In this document: in pieces, positions 48,901-60,637 of the stretch
Layout of the letters: every line of letters begins with the position of its first letter
Numbering within the stretch: the first letter of the stretch is position 1
Origin: Lactifluus volemus
Lineage: Eukaryota > Basidiomycota > Agaricomycetes > Russulales > Russulaceae
Assembly: GCA_022376515.1 (NCBI GenBank)
Contig: WTXI01000047.1
Location: 62,001 to 126,000, forward strand
Direction: 5' to 3'
DNA length: 64,000 nt
Made by a program: the position numbers and the translations under genes
The notes under the pieces: model-generated
Seen by the model: the letters and a program-made list of their open reading frames with translations, nothing else
What the model was told of the DNA's origin: nothing
The model's database searches: none

Positions 48901-50317
48901 GAGTATGAGGACCTTAAGCTCGTGCCGGTAAATATAATCGTGCACTTCGCGCGGTTCCGCTAAGCTCTTAACTTGAAGCTCGCCAGAAGAGACACGTGGC
49001 GAGCCGGATCCACGAATGCCGAAAGGCCGCTTTACAGGCGAGGCGGGCCGACTTGCGAAATGATCGACGACGGGGGTGATAGGTGTACTTGATGGGCGAG
49101 GGCCAAGGTCAACTGGGAGAACAGGAAAGGATTTGGCGGCGAAGTTGGGGGAGTGGTCACCAGGAGCATGGGTACTACCGGGCCTCTGGGTAGATTTGCT
49201 GCTCGTGGTATCTACACGAGCGTTGGTATCTGGTACAATTTGTCGGCTATCATTCTCCTCGAGTTCATCGATGGAGGGGAAAGCTTGGGAGAACTCTACG
49301 GGGGTTTGAAAGGACGTGCGCGGCGATGAAGAGGTCGAGGACGTTGGTGATGGAGGGCCAAGGGCGGAGGGGGATACGAATGAGTGGGATGTAGGCGGAG
49401 GGATCGAGAGTTTTGATGATGCCGATGCGCTGTGAGTGATGGGGGGTGATGACAACCCAAGCGAATGTACAGAGTTTCGGATAGTTCGCGTGCTGTCCGA
49501 TGAGGTTGATGTTGGAGAAAGGGGTAATGCCAAGGTGGAGGGGAACTCCTTGGAGACGCGTTTGTTGGTGCTCACCGACAAGCCCGCGTCCTGAAGTGAT
49601 CGCATCCGGTCTGCGATACTTCCTCCAGAAATTTTTTGTACACCGTTTTCTGAGGGTGATGGGTGATGACCATTAATTCTGGAAAGAGACAGGTAAGGAT
49701 ATGAACGCGGTGAGAGACGGACGCAGGGCAGCAGACCTCTCTGCTTGAGTTAGTCTACTTTCTACAGCATGCGCGCGCTGCATAAGGTCGCCACCTTCGC
49801 GCTAAAGAGAATGATCTGAGACAGAAGAAAGGGTTGGAGGATAAGGTGCCACGTACCTGCTGGAAGTCTGTAAGCTCCTTCCACAGCACGCCTCGATTTC
49901 CCGGCACATTCTCCGCCTTGAATTCCTCACTATCCATGAAAACCTGGGTCAGGCTGGCTGCTTTTGTGAAGGCACTGAGGGCACCCTTGAGGTCTCCGGT
50001 GTTTTCGCACGATTGAGCAAGGGAAATTTGACCCTTGGCAGAACGAATGAGAGAAATTGCCGAATGGCCTCTACTTGCACGTTGTGCTTGCTGGATCGCT
50101 CGTTCCTTGATCTCCACCACGGACATGACCTCTAGAGGATTCGCAGGCCCGTTGAGCGTAGCTGTGTGAAGAAGGAGTTAGCAAAGACGGAATGATGACC
50201 AAGGTGGAGCGAGATGGGCTGACTGGAAGAGGACGAGGAGGCGGAGGCGGAGGAAGTTGAAGATGATGGAAAGGCAGCCTGTGGGGAGGAAGGGGGTAAG
50301 ATGGTAACACTGGGCAT
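45999..50317 (-). CDS. Ubiquitin carboxyl-terminal hydrolase with rhodanese-like domain (Doa4/USP8 type)
   Basis: Removes ubiquitin from endosomal cargo before sorting into multivesicular bodies. The N-terminus (MPSVTILPPSSPQAAF) is followed by a USP8/MIT-like helical domain (VEIKERAIQQAQRASRGH, FTKAASLTQVFM). A long Ser/Pro linker leads to a rhodanese-like domain without catalytic Cys (HELKVLILDIRTREAFDNEH, RDKFDLVVIYDD, VPVLLIGGINAWNREFG). The USP domain has the Cys box MGLKNLGNTCYMNSTIQCLS, QHDSQEFLSFLLDGLHEDLN, zinc Cys pairs (CMTCHQ, CPRCKAL), and the His box YDLYAVTNHFGSLSSGH. The end is WLYCDDSRVT and AYVLYYKRVKP. A YPDL motif (about 47665) precedes the USP domain. One base seems missing near 46160 between TAFIAS and RGGWLY. 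The start is the best-placed Met but could lie elsewhere. Confidence 0.85.
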
Positions 50318-50642
50318 TTCTTGCCCTTTTGTTGCGTAGAGTAAAAGTGGATCAAATAAGGATAAGATCAAAGTATGTGTCCTCACAGTTCAGTTCTCTC
50401 CCGGTGTCTGGCACCGCAGTCTACCCAATTTGATATCCACTGGCCGTCACCTGGCCTTTATTCTCATCCTGGCTTCCTCTACTCTTTGCAAAATAACATT
50501 ACAATCAGTCAGTAAAATATTCTCAACGTTAATACGCGGGACCCGAAACACCGCTCATTTGAGGATTTTGCTTCCGAACCCGGTAGATGTGTATATAAAC
50601 CACTAGTAATGATATGGAGCTGCAGCTAGCAGGGACAAGCGT
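50318..50642. other. Intergenic: protease promoter and 3' end of membrane gene A
   Basis: No gene or repeat recognised in this 325-bp gap. Confidence 0.35.
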
Positions 50643-51769
50643 CTATACCGAACAACCAGGGGAGGGAATTCTAGGCATCATCTCTATATTTCTAGCAAGG
50701 GTCACCTCATCTAGTCTCACCCACCTGTACCGCAGGTCATAACCGGTCAGCACGGTGTCAACGAGACATCCCAAAATCAAAACAACAGCGATGATTTGGG
50801 CAAAGCCCCAATCGTCTTCACCAGACTCGATGTTTACATGATTGTACTGGACCTGGAAATGTCTTAGAATACCTTCTTGAACGACCAACACTCCGGTGGC
50901 GCAACGTACGATCAATATTAGAGTCGCCACACCATAGATGCAAAGCTAAGGACGAGATTCAGGCACTTCACAATTTGATGACTTGGCCAAAGCTCACCCG
51001 AAATAGAAACCCGTTTGTAAATATGCGTTCTTCATCCAGTCTCTCCGCACAATTTGTCGCCCGAAAAAGTCGTCCACACAAACAGAAAAGATCGAGATGA
51101 ACCGATATGATAACACACAAGAGAAGATCAAGAGATAGGTGATGAACATGGCTCGGAGCCAGGTCTCCGTCGCACGGACTTGCTTAAATACGAGAACGTA
51201 TTTAACGAGATGGTTGCACTCCGGTTGCGATCCAAAATGGCTACCTTTGATCCATACAATTAGCAACCAAGCGGTGAACACTACAGTGGTGAACATCTGG
51301 ATTGCAATGAAGAATTTCCGGCGGCGAAATTTGATTCGGGACTCATGCGAACGATCATCGGGACCTTGCAAGAACTTGTTCATACCTGCATTCTTGTTAC
51401 ACCATCAGTGGTTTGAGAGTAGTCGAAAACAATGCCTGTTTACATAGACAAAGTTGACGGTGAAGATAATCTGCATCACGAATATGGCATGATACAAATC
51501 CAGCTGCTTTGTTAGAGTCTGGATGGCAGCGGCTAATACGAGTGCGAAGCCATATAAGACAGAGTTTTCATATAGCCGGTTCGTAAGCTCAGCCGTGTGT
51601 TTATTCTCCGGCGTCAGAGCGATTAAGACTATCGTCGCGAAGAAATTAATGCGAACCTGAGGAATTGACGAGTCAACAAAGAATACAGAGTTGTGTACGG
51701 AGCGTGCAGGCTTACCCCAATTCCCGCTATGTCTGAGTTTTGATGGATGCAGTGTGCCGAGTCAGTCAT
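50643..51769 (-). CDS. Multi-pass membrane protein of the fungal NxDIAGIGVR family, copy A
   Basis: Exons join without frame errors. The N-terminus MTDSAHCIHQNSDIAGIG joins VRINFFATIVLIALTPENKH, a family signature. Further segments are LYGFALVLAAAIQTL, DLYHAIFVMQIIFTVNFVY, then after a basic loop (FRRRKFFIAIQMFTTVVFTA), WLRAMFITYLLIFSCVLSYR, YGVATLILIVRC and WGFAQIIAVVLILGCLVDTV. I count six to seven hydrophobic helices in about 330 residues, with a conserved loop (SHFGSQPECNHLVKYVLVFK). This family is widespread and expanded in fungi but has no assigned function that I can state. The paralogue at 54639-55721 shares intron positions, so the pair arose by local duplication. Confidence 0.7.
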
Positions 51770-52540
51770 GGCCGAGGTGATCACTAAGAGCAGACAGTGA
51801 CAGAAAGCGGGGAGAAGCGACTCGCGGCAGCCCTTAAAAAGTGAAGCACAAGTGGGAAAGCAAGTATGGCCTCGACCATTCGCCGGTCTTAAGTAAAGAT
51901 CCAGCGAGCGCGCCGTTGGGGAGCACGGGATGACTCGAAACATTTCCAGCGTGGCACAACCCCAAAATCCATGTCGTGTTTATGCGTCTTGTGATTACCA
52001 ACCTGAAGGTTGGGGCATTGCCAGTGCCAGGAGCCACAGGCACTCGAATCTTCGAGATGTTTCAGATAGTACAGTACCAACAAACCCAAATAAGACACGC
52101 AGATCTCAACGACGTACTTTTGTCGACATCTCTGAAAGATACCAGGGGCCACGAATGCGGAACTGAGTGAAGACAAATAAGGGAAGTGAAGAAGTTGCAT
52201 AGATTCCGCGATGCTTTTACACGCAGCCGAAGGCCGCGGGAAATGATTGGATGACACTCTGGCATGGAATCGGCGCAAACTGCGGACAGGTGCTCCTGAC
52301 AGTTCCTAAGACAAGAGCTTGATATACCGTCATGATGCCACGCAGGGCTGGCAGAAGATGAGTGGCGGGAGCGAGGATGCTCGGCCTGGCGGGGAGAAGC
52401 GTGTAACATGGCACGTGCACCGATTCTTAGTCAGGATTAGGGTCAGCCAACGTCGTAGTACCTGCCTTTTCGGCTTGAGACACCTTCCTCTCAAGGTGTT
52501 CTAAGGCAGATTCTAGGTCCGGCGCAACCGTGTAAACATC
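51770..52540. other. Intergenic region upstream of membrane gene A
   Basis: Overlapping short ORFs on both strands have no domain. A minus-strand frame near 52432-52545 (DVYTVAPDLESALEHLERKV and on to a stop) has coiled-coil character but no visible upstream exons, so it is not called as a gene. Confidence 0.3.
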
Positions 52541-52763
52541 GAGCCTGGTGAAGAAGGTTGGGGCTTTGCCCAAGTCATCGCATTCGTTCTAATTTTGGGA
52601 TGTGTCATTGATATCGTGGTGACCGTTCTCGAGTGGTACCAAAGGAGTCGAAATAAGGTGCCTCCTGCTAGAGATCCAGAGGTGATGCTTAAAGTGAGCA
52701 AGATGCAGGCGGTGAGGGAGATGCAGGTGGTGAGCAAGAAGCTGGAGGCCGCGACGTGCTTCT
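52541..52763 (+). pseudogene. Inverted C-terminal fragment of the same membrane protein family
   Basis: The plus strand reads EPGEEGWGFAQVIAFVLILG then CVIDIVVTVLEWYQRSRNK, and ends in a stop after KKLEAATCF. It matches the last helix of copy A (GEDDWGFAQIIAVVLILGCL) and of copy C (GEETWGFGQILALILLLGCV). No earlier exons of the family are found on the plus strand upstream, so this is an orphan 3' piece in opposite orientation to its paralogues. Confidence 0.6.
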
Positions 52764-53059
52764 GAGGCGTCTCCCTCGCTGGCACGGTGCCCGTGAGGGA
52801 GATGCAGGTAGTGAAGGAGAACCAGGTGGTGAGGAAGAACTAGTTATTGAGGAAGAGGTTGAATGAGGTCATGCTTTACCACACCAATCTTTTTAAAAAA
52901 AAATCAGAGTTTATATAGAGCTGCATGTTTACATGTAACAAAGACCTGGTCAGCTACATCTACTATGGAGGCCTGGGGTGTCCTTAGCTAGCTCCGCCGC
53001 TACCAGACTGATCCATTATTGTCAATGTAATGGCAATTGACCCCGATGAGTGTGTTATT

Positions 53060-53960
53060 TTATAATGAGCAAAGTCGCTACACCATATGCCGCATAGCTA
53101 AGGAACGAGATTTAGGCACTTTCACGATTTGATGACTTTGGCAAAGCTCACCACAGAAAGGTGATTCGTACATATATGTCGCGTAAACGGTCATTTCCCT
53201 CCCCCAACCGGTCTCTCATATTCTGTCGCCCCGGAGAGTCGTCCATACAAAACAGAATGACGAGGATGAACCCCGCGCCAGAGGACAAGCAGAGATAGAC
53301 AATGAACCCGACTCGGATCCAGGTCTCTGTTACACGGATGTTCACAAAAAGTAAAACGTATTTGACGAGATGGTCGCATTCTGGTTGCGACCCAAATGGC
53401 TACCTTTGATTCATACGTATAGCAGCCAGCTGGTGAACACTAGAGTGGCGAACAGCTGGATAGCGGTGACGACTTGCATGCGGCGAAATTCGATCCGGGA
53501 CTCAGTCGAATTGCTGTCGGGCCTCGCACGTACTTTTTCATACCTACGTTCTCGTTACGCCATCAGTGGTTTTAGGATAATATCCAAGAAGTCGATACCG
53601 CAACAATAGACAAGGCTGAGGGTGAAGACGATCTGCATCACGAACATAGCGTGATACAAGTCCAGCTTCTTTTGTAGGGTCTGGATAGCAGCGGTCGGAT
53701 AAGGGCGAGACTATAGAAGTCACAGTTTTCATATAGCCTGTTCTGAAGCTCAGCCGTGTGTTCATGCTCCGGCGTCAGAGCGATTAAAACTATCGTCGCG
53801 TAGAAATTAGTGCGAACCTGAGGAATTGACGAATCAACAGATATACATAGCCGCGCACGGAGCGTGCAGGCTTACCCCAATTCTTGCTATGTCTGAGTTC
53901 TGATGGATGCGCTTACAGTAAACGATGAGGTTGAATACTTTCGGGGGGGAAACCGCGCTT
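53060..53960 (-). pseudogene. Decayed membrane-protein family copy B
   Basis: Recognisable blocks follow copy A order: CIHQNSDIARIG (Gly of the signature changed to Arg, no Met upstream), an INFYATIVLIAL-like exon, then HAMFVMQIVFTLSLVYCCG-like and RVTETWIRVGFIVYLCLSSG segments. The exon around 53660-53740 lacks several bases compared with copy A (TCGGATAAGGGCGAGAC where A has a longer stretch), and no C-terminal helix follows in the same orientation. With the start lost and indels present it is a pseudogene. Confidence 0.6.
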
Positions 53961-53982
53961 CCAGAAATATTCGCACCGGCCC

Positions 53983-54579
53983 ATGGCCGTGTTTATCCGT
54001 ATGATACTATCGATGGCCCTGAGGAGGATACCGTTTCACGGCAGTGCACCAACCGATCATCTATGTGATAACCATCAGCAGTGTGGAATCAGCGCTAAAC
54101 TTTGGCCCGTTGCTTTGACCGTTCCTGACGACAAGAATCACAAGATCCTAATATGTCGCGTTGATGCCAAGCAGGACTGCCAGGCGCCGAATCATAAGAT
54201 GCATATAAGGAGGTATGGAATGGGAGCGCTTGGTCTCGGATGGCTTGGCGATGATCGCGAGCGAAGCGCCTTGGCACGTGCACTATTCCCGTATTTACGT
54301 GAGGACTCGGATTCCAAGGTGCTTGAACGTTTGAACGCGCCAGAGCCTGAGCGTGTGATCCAGTTGTTGGTTATTGAGCAAGCGCAGCGCAGTTTGTACA
54401 GAGAGTCGGTACATCGAAGCCAAGGCGGCGGCTGCACTAGCATAACTGTACGTGCCAGTGGATTTTTGCTTTCGCCCATCAGGAAACCTGCGTGTCTGTT
54501 GGCTTTAAGTATTAACATGATGAAATACAGGCGAAAGGAAGCCCGAGCACGCAACCAGGCAATCGATAGGCGTAGATGA
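53983..54579 (+). CDS. Hypothetical 198-codon ORF of doubtful reality
   Basis: An uninterrupted frame from MAVFIRMILSMALRRI to RNQAIDRRR. The middle part (LGDDRERSALARALFPYLRE and RLNAPEPERVIQLLVIEQAQ) looks like a helical, charged protein. The N-terminal third is poorer in protein-like composition. I recognise no domain. It lies between a dead and a live copy of the membrane family and has no introns, unlike nearly every real gene here. An antisense frame of 141 codons overlaps it. It may be an exon of an unrecognised gene, or chance. Confidence 0.25.
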   Translation: MAVFIRMILSMALRRIPFHGSAPTDHLCDNHQQCGISAKLWPVALTVPDDKNHKILICRVDAKQDCQAPNHKMHIRRYGMGALGLGWLGDDRERSALARALFPYLREDSDSKVLERLNAPEPERVIQLLVIEQAQRSLYRESVHRSQGGGCTSITVRASGFLLSPIRKPACLLALSINMMKYRRKEARARNQAIDRRR

Positions 54580-54638
54580 CAGCTGGGGGACAGCATCGTT
54601 AGCCAAAATACTGACATTGCGCAAGTCCCAGAGATACA

Positions 54639-55721
54639 TCATGCACTGGCACTAGGAGGCGTTGCCTCTTCATGCCTCAGGTACTGCTCGCGAATAGATA
54701 CCACAATATCGACCACACATCCCAAAAGTAAAATGAGTGCAAGAATCTGACCAAAGCCCCAGGTCTCCTCGCCAGGTTGGATGTTTGCACCGTTGCGGTG
54801 GACCTAACTCAGTCTGAGCGTGCTTACATTGACGATGGGACGCACGACGCACGATCAACTCCAACGTTGCAACACCATATACCGCTGATCTGATGAGAAA
54901 TTTAATAGAATCTATCAACACATGACGACTTGGCGGAAGAACACACCCTACAGAGAGGACTATTTTGAGATGTGGGATTTCTTGCCTTGCCCTAGGTTTC
55001 ACACTCGGTGACTTGTGATGGCCGCCCACGTAAAGAGAGAATATCAAGATGAACCGGAGCAATAACGCGCAAGAAAAGAAGACGAGGTATATGATGAACA
55101 GGACTCGGAGCCAGGACTCGGTAGCCTGAATGTTAGCGAAAACGAATACGTATTTGACGAGATGATTGCACTCTGGTTGCGACCCAAAGTGATCATCTTT
55201 GATCCATACGTATAGCAACCAGATAGTGAACATAATGGTAGTAGATATCTGGATCGCCATGATGACCTTTGTGCGACGTAATTTGACCCGAGACTCGGTG
55301 GAATTGCCGCTCGAATCTCGAATGAACTTGCTCATGCCTGTATCCGCATTACATCATCAGTGGTTTAACAACAACGTCTAAATTATCAAAAACCGTACCA
55401 TACGAATAGACAAAGTTGAGGGAGAAGATGATTTGCATCACGAATATAGCATGGTACAAGTCTAGCTGCGTTTGAAGAGTCTGGATGATGGCGGTCAAGA
55501 CGAGAGCTAGGCCGTAGTAGACGGAGTTCTCGTATAAACTGTTCACGACCTCACTCGTGCGCTCATTCTCCGGTATTAGGGCCATTAGGAATATCGTTGC
55601 GTAGAAATTGATGCGAGTCTGGTGCGCATTTCGATAGTTAATGCAGAGTCAAGGATGAGGCGAAGACGCTGACCCCTATCCCTGCTATGTCAGGGTTCGA
55701 AATGATGCAGCGATCAGCCAT
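54639..55721 (-). CDS. Multi-pass membrane protein of the fungal NxDIAGIGVR family, copy C
   Basis: Starts MADRCIISNPDIAGIG and continues VRINFYATIFLMALIPENER, YYGLALVLTAIIQTLQTQLD, LYHAIFVMQIIFSLNFVYSY, then the basic loop (RVKLRRTKVIMAIQISTTIM), FTIWLLYVWIKDDHFGSQPE, WLRVLFIIYLVFFSCALLLR, VYGVATLELIVRRA and GANIQPGEETWGFGQILALI. It ends EEATPPSASA. Exon order and intron sites match copy A, and the NPDIAGIGVR signature is cleaner here. Six to seven helices are predicted by eye. No catalytic residues or known ligand site are visible; the function is unknown. Frames are intact in the exons I could join. Confidence 0.7.
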
Positions 55722-56555
55722 GGGCAAGTGGTTCAATGGGGTATTACTGCCGTCGTCGGGAGACAATACAGTTGTTAGAAGTCAACGCAGGGGGGGAGGG
55801 AAGTCGACTCACCGATGTGTTTGAGGGTGTAGGGAGGGTGCCACCCACGGCAAATTTGCGCGAGACTAACGTGGACCATTCATAACTTATATTAGGATGA
55901 CAAGATATCCGTTCCCCCCAAGTTTGGTAGGATCCTGTTCGTGCAAGCCAATCGAAGATGTTTCGCTGCCTCGAGTTATCCGTGAGTTCCAGTAGCTGCC
56001 AAGCTTGAAGTAGCAGTACGACTACTATAGGCACATTCTTGCATTCAAACGCACGTTGGCATGTGTTGTAGTGCCAGTGCACGTGGAATACAGCACCGTT
56101 GTGGCTGGTGAATGGAGATAGAAGTCCTCACGTCAACCGGGCCGCCTTGTACCGAAGCCGCCAACGGCCGCGGTCATGACACTACCCTTCGAATCGAAGC
56201 AAGGCACCCACAGGTGCCTTGGTCTGGAGCTACTGGAACCTCAAATGTCCCAGGTATTCCGGCAATTCGAAGCGGAGTCCAGACAAATGAGGTGAGTGGA
56301 GAAAGGCTATAATCGAAGTACTGTATAACACACGTTCAGTCGTCACGGCCTGGGGATAATGTTATGAAAATGGAATTGATTCGCTGTTCTGTGTCTTTTG
56401 GATATCTGCCTTGGAGCCGATGTGATAAATACCTCGCGTTACTCTTAATCGGACAAGTGGAGTACCCCCGGGCCATTGATCTATGAAGGATTGCACAGCC
56501 CGTACTCAGACAATCAGTAGTCGCAAAGCTTTTGGCGCGAACTGGTAACTCAATT
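55722..56555. other. Intergenic region upstream of membrane gene C
   Basis: No supported gene. Short ORFs on both strands lack motifs. The right edge is the left copy of the LINE target-site duplication. Confidence 0.35.
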
Positions 56556-56566
56556 GAACACTTTCT

Positions 56567-56569
<3 letters not shown>
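56556..56569. repeat. Left target-site duplication of the full-length LINE
   Basis: GAACACTTTCTGTT here is repeated exactly at 63901-63914. The last two T residues merge with the poly(T) tract, so the duplication could be 12-14 bp. Confidence 0.85.
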
Positions 56570-56599
<30 letters not shown>

Positions 56600-56770
56600 A
56601 ATTGGGGTTTATAGTCCCCGCGTATATTGCGACAAGACTAAGTTACTCTGTACAAGGTACTATCCAATCGGAGACACAGGTAAGGAAACAAGGTAGATAA
56701 GAAGGGGAGAGAGAAGGAGTATAATAAGAGGAGGTCAGAAAGGAGGGAGCGCGGCCGAGGCCGGAATCAT

Positions 56771-59700
56771 TCAAGGGGGGTCAGGGCGGGGTGGGAGTGG
56801 CCGGAGGCCTTGTTGTGAGAGGAGTAGGAATTGCGCGAGACGACGGCCACCTGCTTCAGTAGAGAAGAGGTACTGTGAGGAGAAACCCTCGATAGTGGAG
56901 GCACGGTGGTCAGAGTGGAGGCGGCAGTCAAAGAGGACGTGATTGATGGAGTAGCGGTGAATGGGGGCCGGTGTGGGTGGGCCTGAGTGAAGTGGGGAGA
57001 GTGTGGGTGTGAAGGGGACGTCGTTGCAGGGGCAGAAGGTGTTGTCACCTGCTAATGGCCGGAACTGGTCGCTGTAGTCCGCGAAGAAGGCGTGTTGGCT
57101 GAGGATTTGTAGCCCGGACGTGAAGAGGTGTCTATTTTTGTGGGAGAGTAGTCCCCTCACAAATGGTGGAGGTTGGTTCGACGGGGTGTTAGGGCACGCG
57201 CGCCAGGCCTTGTGGCCCGGTGTGCGAGGGAGCTCTCCAGAGGCGAGCTCTTTCGCCCATAAGTCAAAGGCGAACTCAGAAGGGGGGACCGGGGGTTCGA
57301 CGACCAAGGGAGGTTGCAATTCCTGAAGGAGGCGTTCTAGTTCCTCCGACCCAGGGATACAAGCCCAAGACTCCTTGAAGAGCCGTAACTCAACGGCGCG
57401 CGCTGGGGAAGGGTCTAAGAAAGAGGAGAGAGAGGACGTAAAGTAGGAAGCAAAAGAAAGGAAAGGGGACTTAGATGAAGTGTTCAAAAGATAAGGTAAG
57501 ACCAACTTGTTCGGTAGGAGAATATAGAGAAAGCCCCCTGAAGGGAGCGAGAGGAAAAAATTGAGGCCCTGTGAAAGGGCCTTAAGGAGTGACCATCTCC
57601 GGTCCGTGTCCACTGACACCCCCGACTGCAGCAACCTCTCCCCACTGTAAAGTAAGAAGGCATGTCCGTAAGAGTCAGGGATGGGGATAGGAAGGGATCT
57701 AATGTATAGGCAATGGGCAAGAGGAGGGGGTTTAGTGATGAGGGAGCGAGTGAGAGAGTGCACCTCCTTAGGGGAGGAAGCATAAGAAGTGAAGCCCTGG
57801 TGTGACCAGGCGGGCAGATGTGGTGAGGAAGGGTACGAGAAAGGAAAGAGTGGGGGGGTTCTGGATTTAACTAGAGACCAAAGGTTCGTAAGTGGAAGGA
57901 AGGTAAGTCGCCATCGCGAGATGGGGTTGGACCAAACTGACGTAAGTAGAGGGGAGGACGGGGGAAGCGACGAGAGGCGGGTGATGTACTGGGTTCTGAG
58001 TTTAAGCAGGGTGTATCGTACAGGTGGGATGCTAAGCAGATGATGGAGTGGGGCAGTAGGTGTGGTACGGAAGGCGCCACTGAGGCGTCGACAGGCTTGG
58101 TTCTGCGCCACCTGAAGGGGCTGAACCAAGCCTTTCTGTTTGACGTCAGTGAACCAAATGGGAGAACCGTACGTGAGAATAGGAAGAATTACCGCGAGGT
58201 AGACCTTGCGCCAGTTAGCGAAGTCTAAACCCCGGACAGAGTTACCGAGGACCCCCAGGGCTGCTAGAGAGGATCGGGCCCTAGAAGCCATGATGGAGAC
58301 GTGCTCTTTCCACGAAAGCGTGGGGTTGAAGTAGATGCCGAGGTAGCGAACCACCTTGGAGGATTTGACTGTGTACTCACCATTGGAGGGGTCCCGGAGA
58401 GCGAGGCGAGTTAAATGAGGGCCAAAATGGCGTTCGACATGGCGGGTGCGGAAGATCATGAACTCCGTCTTCTCCGGGTCGAGCCGGAGCCCCACATCAA
58501 ATAGCCAGGAAGCTGCTTGTTCGTACAATCGCGCGGCCTTCGACGCCGCAGAGCGGTACGTTTCCCCGCTGGCAGTGATGCAGCCGTCGTCAACATATAA
58601 CTGGAAGGAAGTAAAGGGGGAGGGGTCCGAAGAGTTAAGGAGAGTGAGGAGGGGGGCCGTATAAATAGCCGAAAGGATGGGTGAAAGAGGCGAGCCTTGG
58701 GGGGTGCCGTAAGAGAGTGACTGGGGGTCGTGTGAGTAACCATTGAAGGAGAGTGAAGCCGACCGATTGGAAAGGAAAGAAAGGGTCCATTGGACCAGGG
58801 GCAGTGGGAAGCCGTAAATATGAAGGAGGTGCGCAACTCGGGCGGGGTTCAAGTTATCAAAGAAACCCTGGATGTCAAAGAAGATGGTCGCGGCAACGTG
58901 TCCGGCCTTGAGGCAAGACTGAGCTAGATGGGCCAAGTGTCCGGCGCCATCTACGGCGCTGCTGTAGTCTCGGGAGCCAAACTGGAGGGGGGGAGAATGT
59001 GGTGAGTGTTAAGGTCGGCTAGGAGGCGTTTGGCAACTATCTTCTCCAAGAGTTTGCCAACGCATTCAAGGAGGCTGATGGGTCTGAAGGCCTTAGCTAG
59101 GGAGTAATCCGGCTTGCCCGGTTTGTGGAGGACGACAACCCGGGCTGTCTTCCAAGGGTGGACTCCAAGGGAGAGAGCAGCCGAGAAGAGAGTAACGAAG
59201 CGTGAGGGGGAAGCGGCGAAGGCCCATTTGAGGAGTTTGTAGCCGATGCCGCTGGGCCTGGAGCCGATTTGTTGGAGGTGGGCGCCAGCGCCGAACGAAT
59301 TTCCGAAAGAGTGACAGGGCCATGATGCCGGACGGGTAAAGGAGGGGGGTCCGAAGGGAGTGAAACAGCCTTCCCGGGGGAAGGGGCGGAAAAAACCGGG
59401 ATTGGAGGATGGTTGCCATGGTAGGTGGGTCAGCGGTTAAGGAGTGCGAGGTAGAATCAAGAAGAGGGGGGATGAGAGAAACTGAGCGGCCGTGTCGCCA
59501 ACGGGCAGCTTTCCAGAGGTTATCTGGAGAGCAGTGGTCGAGGAAATCGTGAGCGGCGTCGCGCTTGGCCTTTGTGATGGTGGTGCGGAGGGCATGGTAA
59601 AGGGGTGCACGGAGAGGAGGTGGGGCATGTTTCCAGAGAGCAAGAGCGGCAGAGCACTCTTGGTTCCACCACCGGGCCCCCCGAGGGTCTGGGGTTGAAC

Positions 59701-60637
59701 GGCGATCAAAGAAGTCAGAGCAGACCGTGTCGATGTCTTGTAGGAGGCGATCGGCTTCCCTGGAAAGGTCTGCAATCGAGGTGATCGGGGGTGTGATCGG
59801 GAGGGCACGGAAGGCGTGTTGCCAGGCGTCTTCCATGTCATCGATCACCTTGAACCCCGGGAGTTCCCGGGTGGGAGGAGGAGGAAGAGGAGAGTGAAGG
59901 GAGAGAGTGGTGGAAAGAGCGGCGTGGTCGGAGTGAAGAGAGAGATCGAAAGAGACGGTGATCGGAGAAAGATCGAGGGTGGCGGCAGCCAGGGAGTTAA
60001 CGAGAAAGAGATCGAGTACGGAAGGTTCATGTCCCGGGGGTCCCCTCCAGGTAGGTGTACCGAGGGGGTTTAAGCAGGCGAGGTCCTGTGACGTTAACCA
60101 GTCCTCCAGGAGGGGGCCCCAGGAGGAGAGAGCGTGTCCGGGAGGCGACCACATGGCACTGTGGGTATTGAAGTCGCCCACGACCAGGGTGGGAACCGTG
60201 TCGTCAATGGAGGAAGATAAGAGGCCATGTAGGCCGTGCCCATGCTCCGGAACGGAGTGATAGAAGTTGTAGAGACGGAAAGAGGGTGCGGAAATGAACG
60301 TGAAGTCGACGGCCATGCCGGAAGGGGAAGAAAAGCCCTCGACCGATCGGAGGATCGGAGAACAGGCGGACATGAGAGAGTGATGGACGTAAAGGAGGGT
60401 CTTGGCGTGTTGGCCAGGTGTGAGGATAGGGCTCAGACAGGTCCATTTGTCATTGGCGGCCCCTCCGAGGATCGGGAGGCCGGTAGGATCCGAGTCAGAG
60501 CGAGAAGTGGAGACGTGGCCGAACCAGGGTTCCTGGACGGCGAGGATGTGATGGTCGGAAGATTGGAGGAGGGCATGCATCATGTGATTGCGGCGGCGCA
60601 TGTTCACCGACAATATCTTGATATGACTTAGAGACAT
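56771..60637 (-). pseudogene. LINE ORF2, endonuclease plus reverse transcriptase, frameshifted
   Basis: Starts MSLSHIKILSVNMRRRNHMM. Endonuclease motifs: LAVQEPWFG (catalytic Glu), LVVGDFNTHSAMW and LHSDHAAL (Asp-His). Reverse transcriptase motifs: FFDIQGFFDNLNPA (A), YGTPQGSPLSPILSAIY (B), FQLYVDDGCI (C, YVDD), then LRLDPEKTEFMIF and VRYLGIYF. LPILTYGSPIWF lies in the thumb, and a C-terminal Cys-His knuckle (CPCNDVPF through INHVLFDC) ends the protein. The frame is lost at several points between about 59360 and 58985, for example a C7 run near 58990 where C8 would restore it, and GGCCCAGC near 59245. Beyond that the frame is open to the stop. No clear RNase H catalytic set is seen. Confidence 0.85.

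Noticed and set aside
52432..52545. Minus-strand coiled-coil-like exon DVYTVAPDLESALEHLERKV
   Set aside because: Protein-like and preceded by a CAG acceptor, but no upstream exon in frame was found and it overlaps the inverted membrane-family fragment. Too weak to call.
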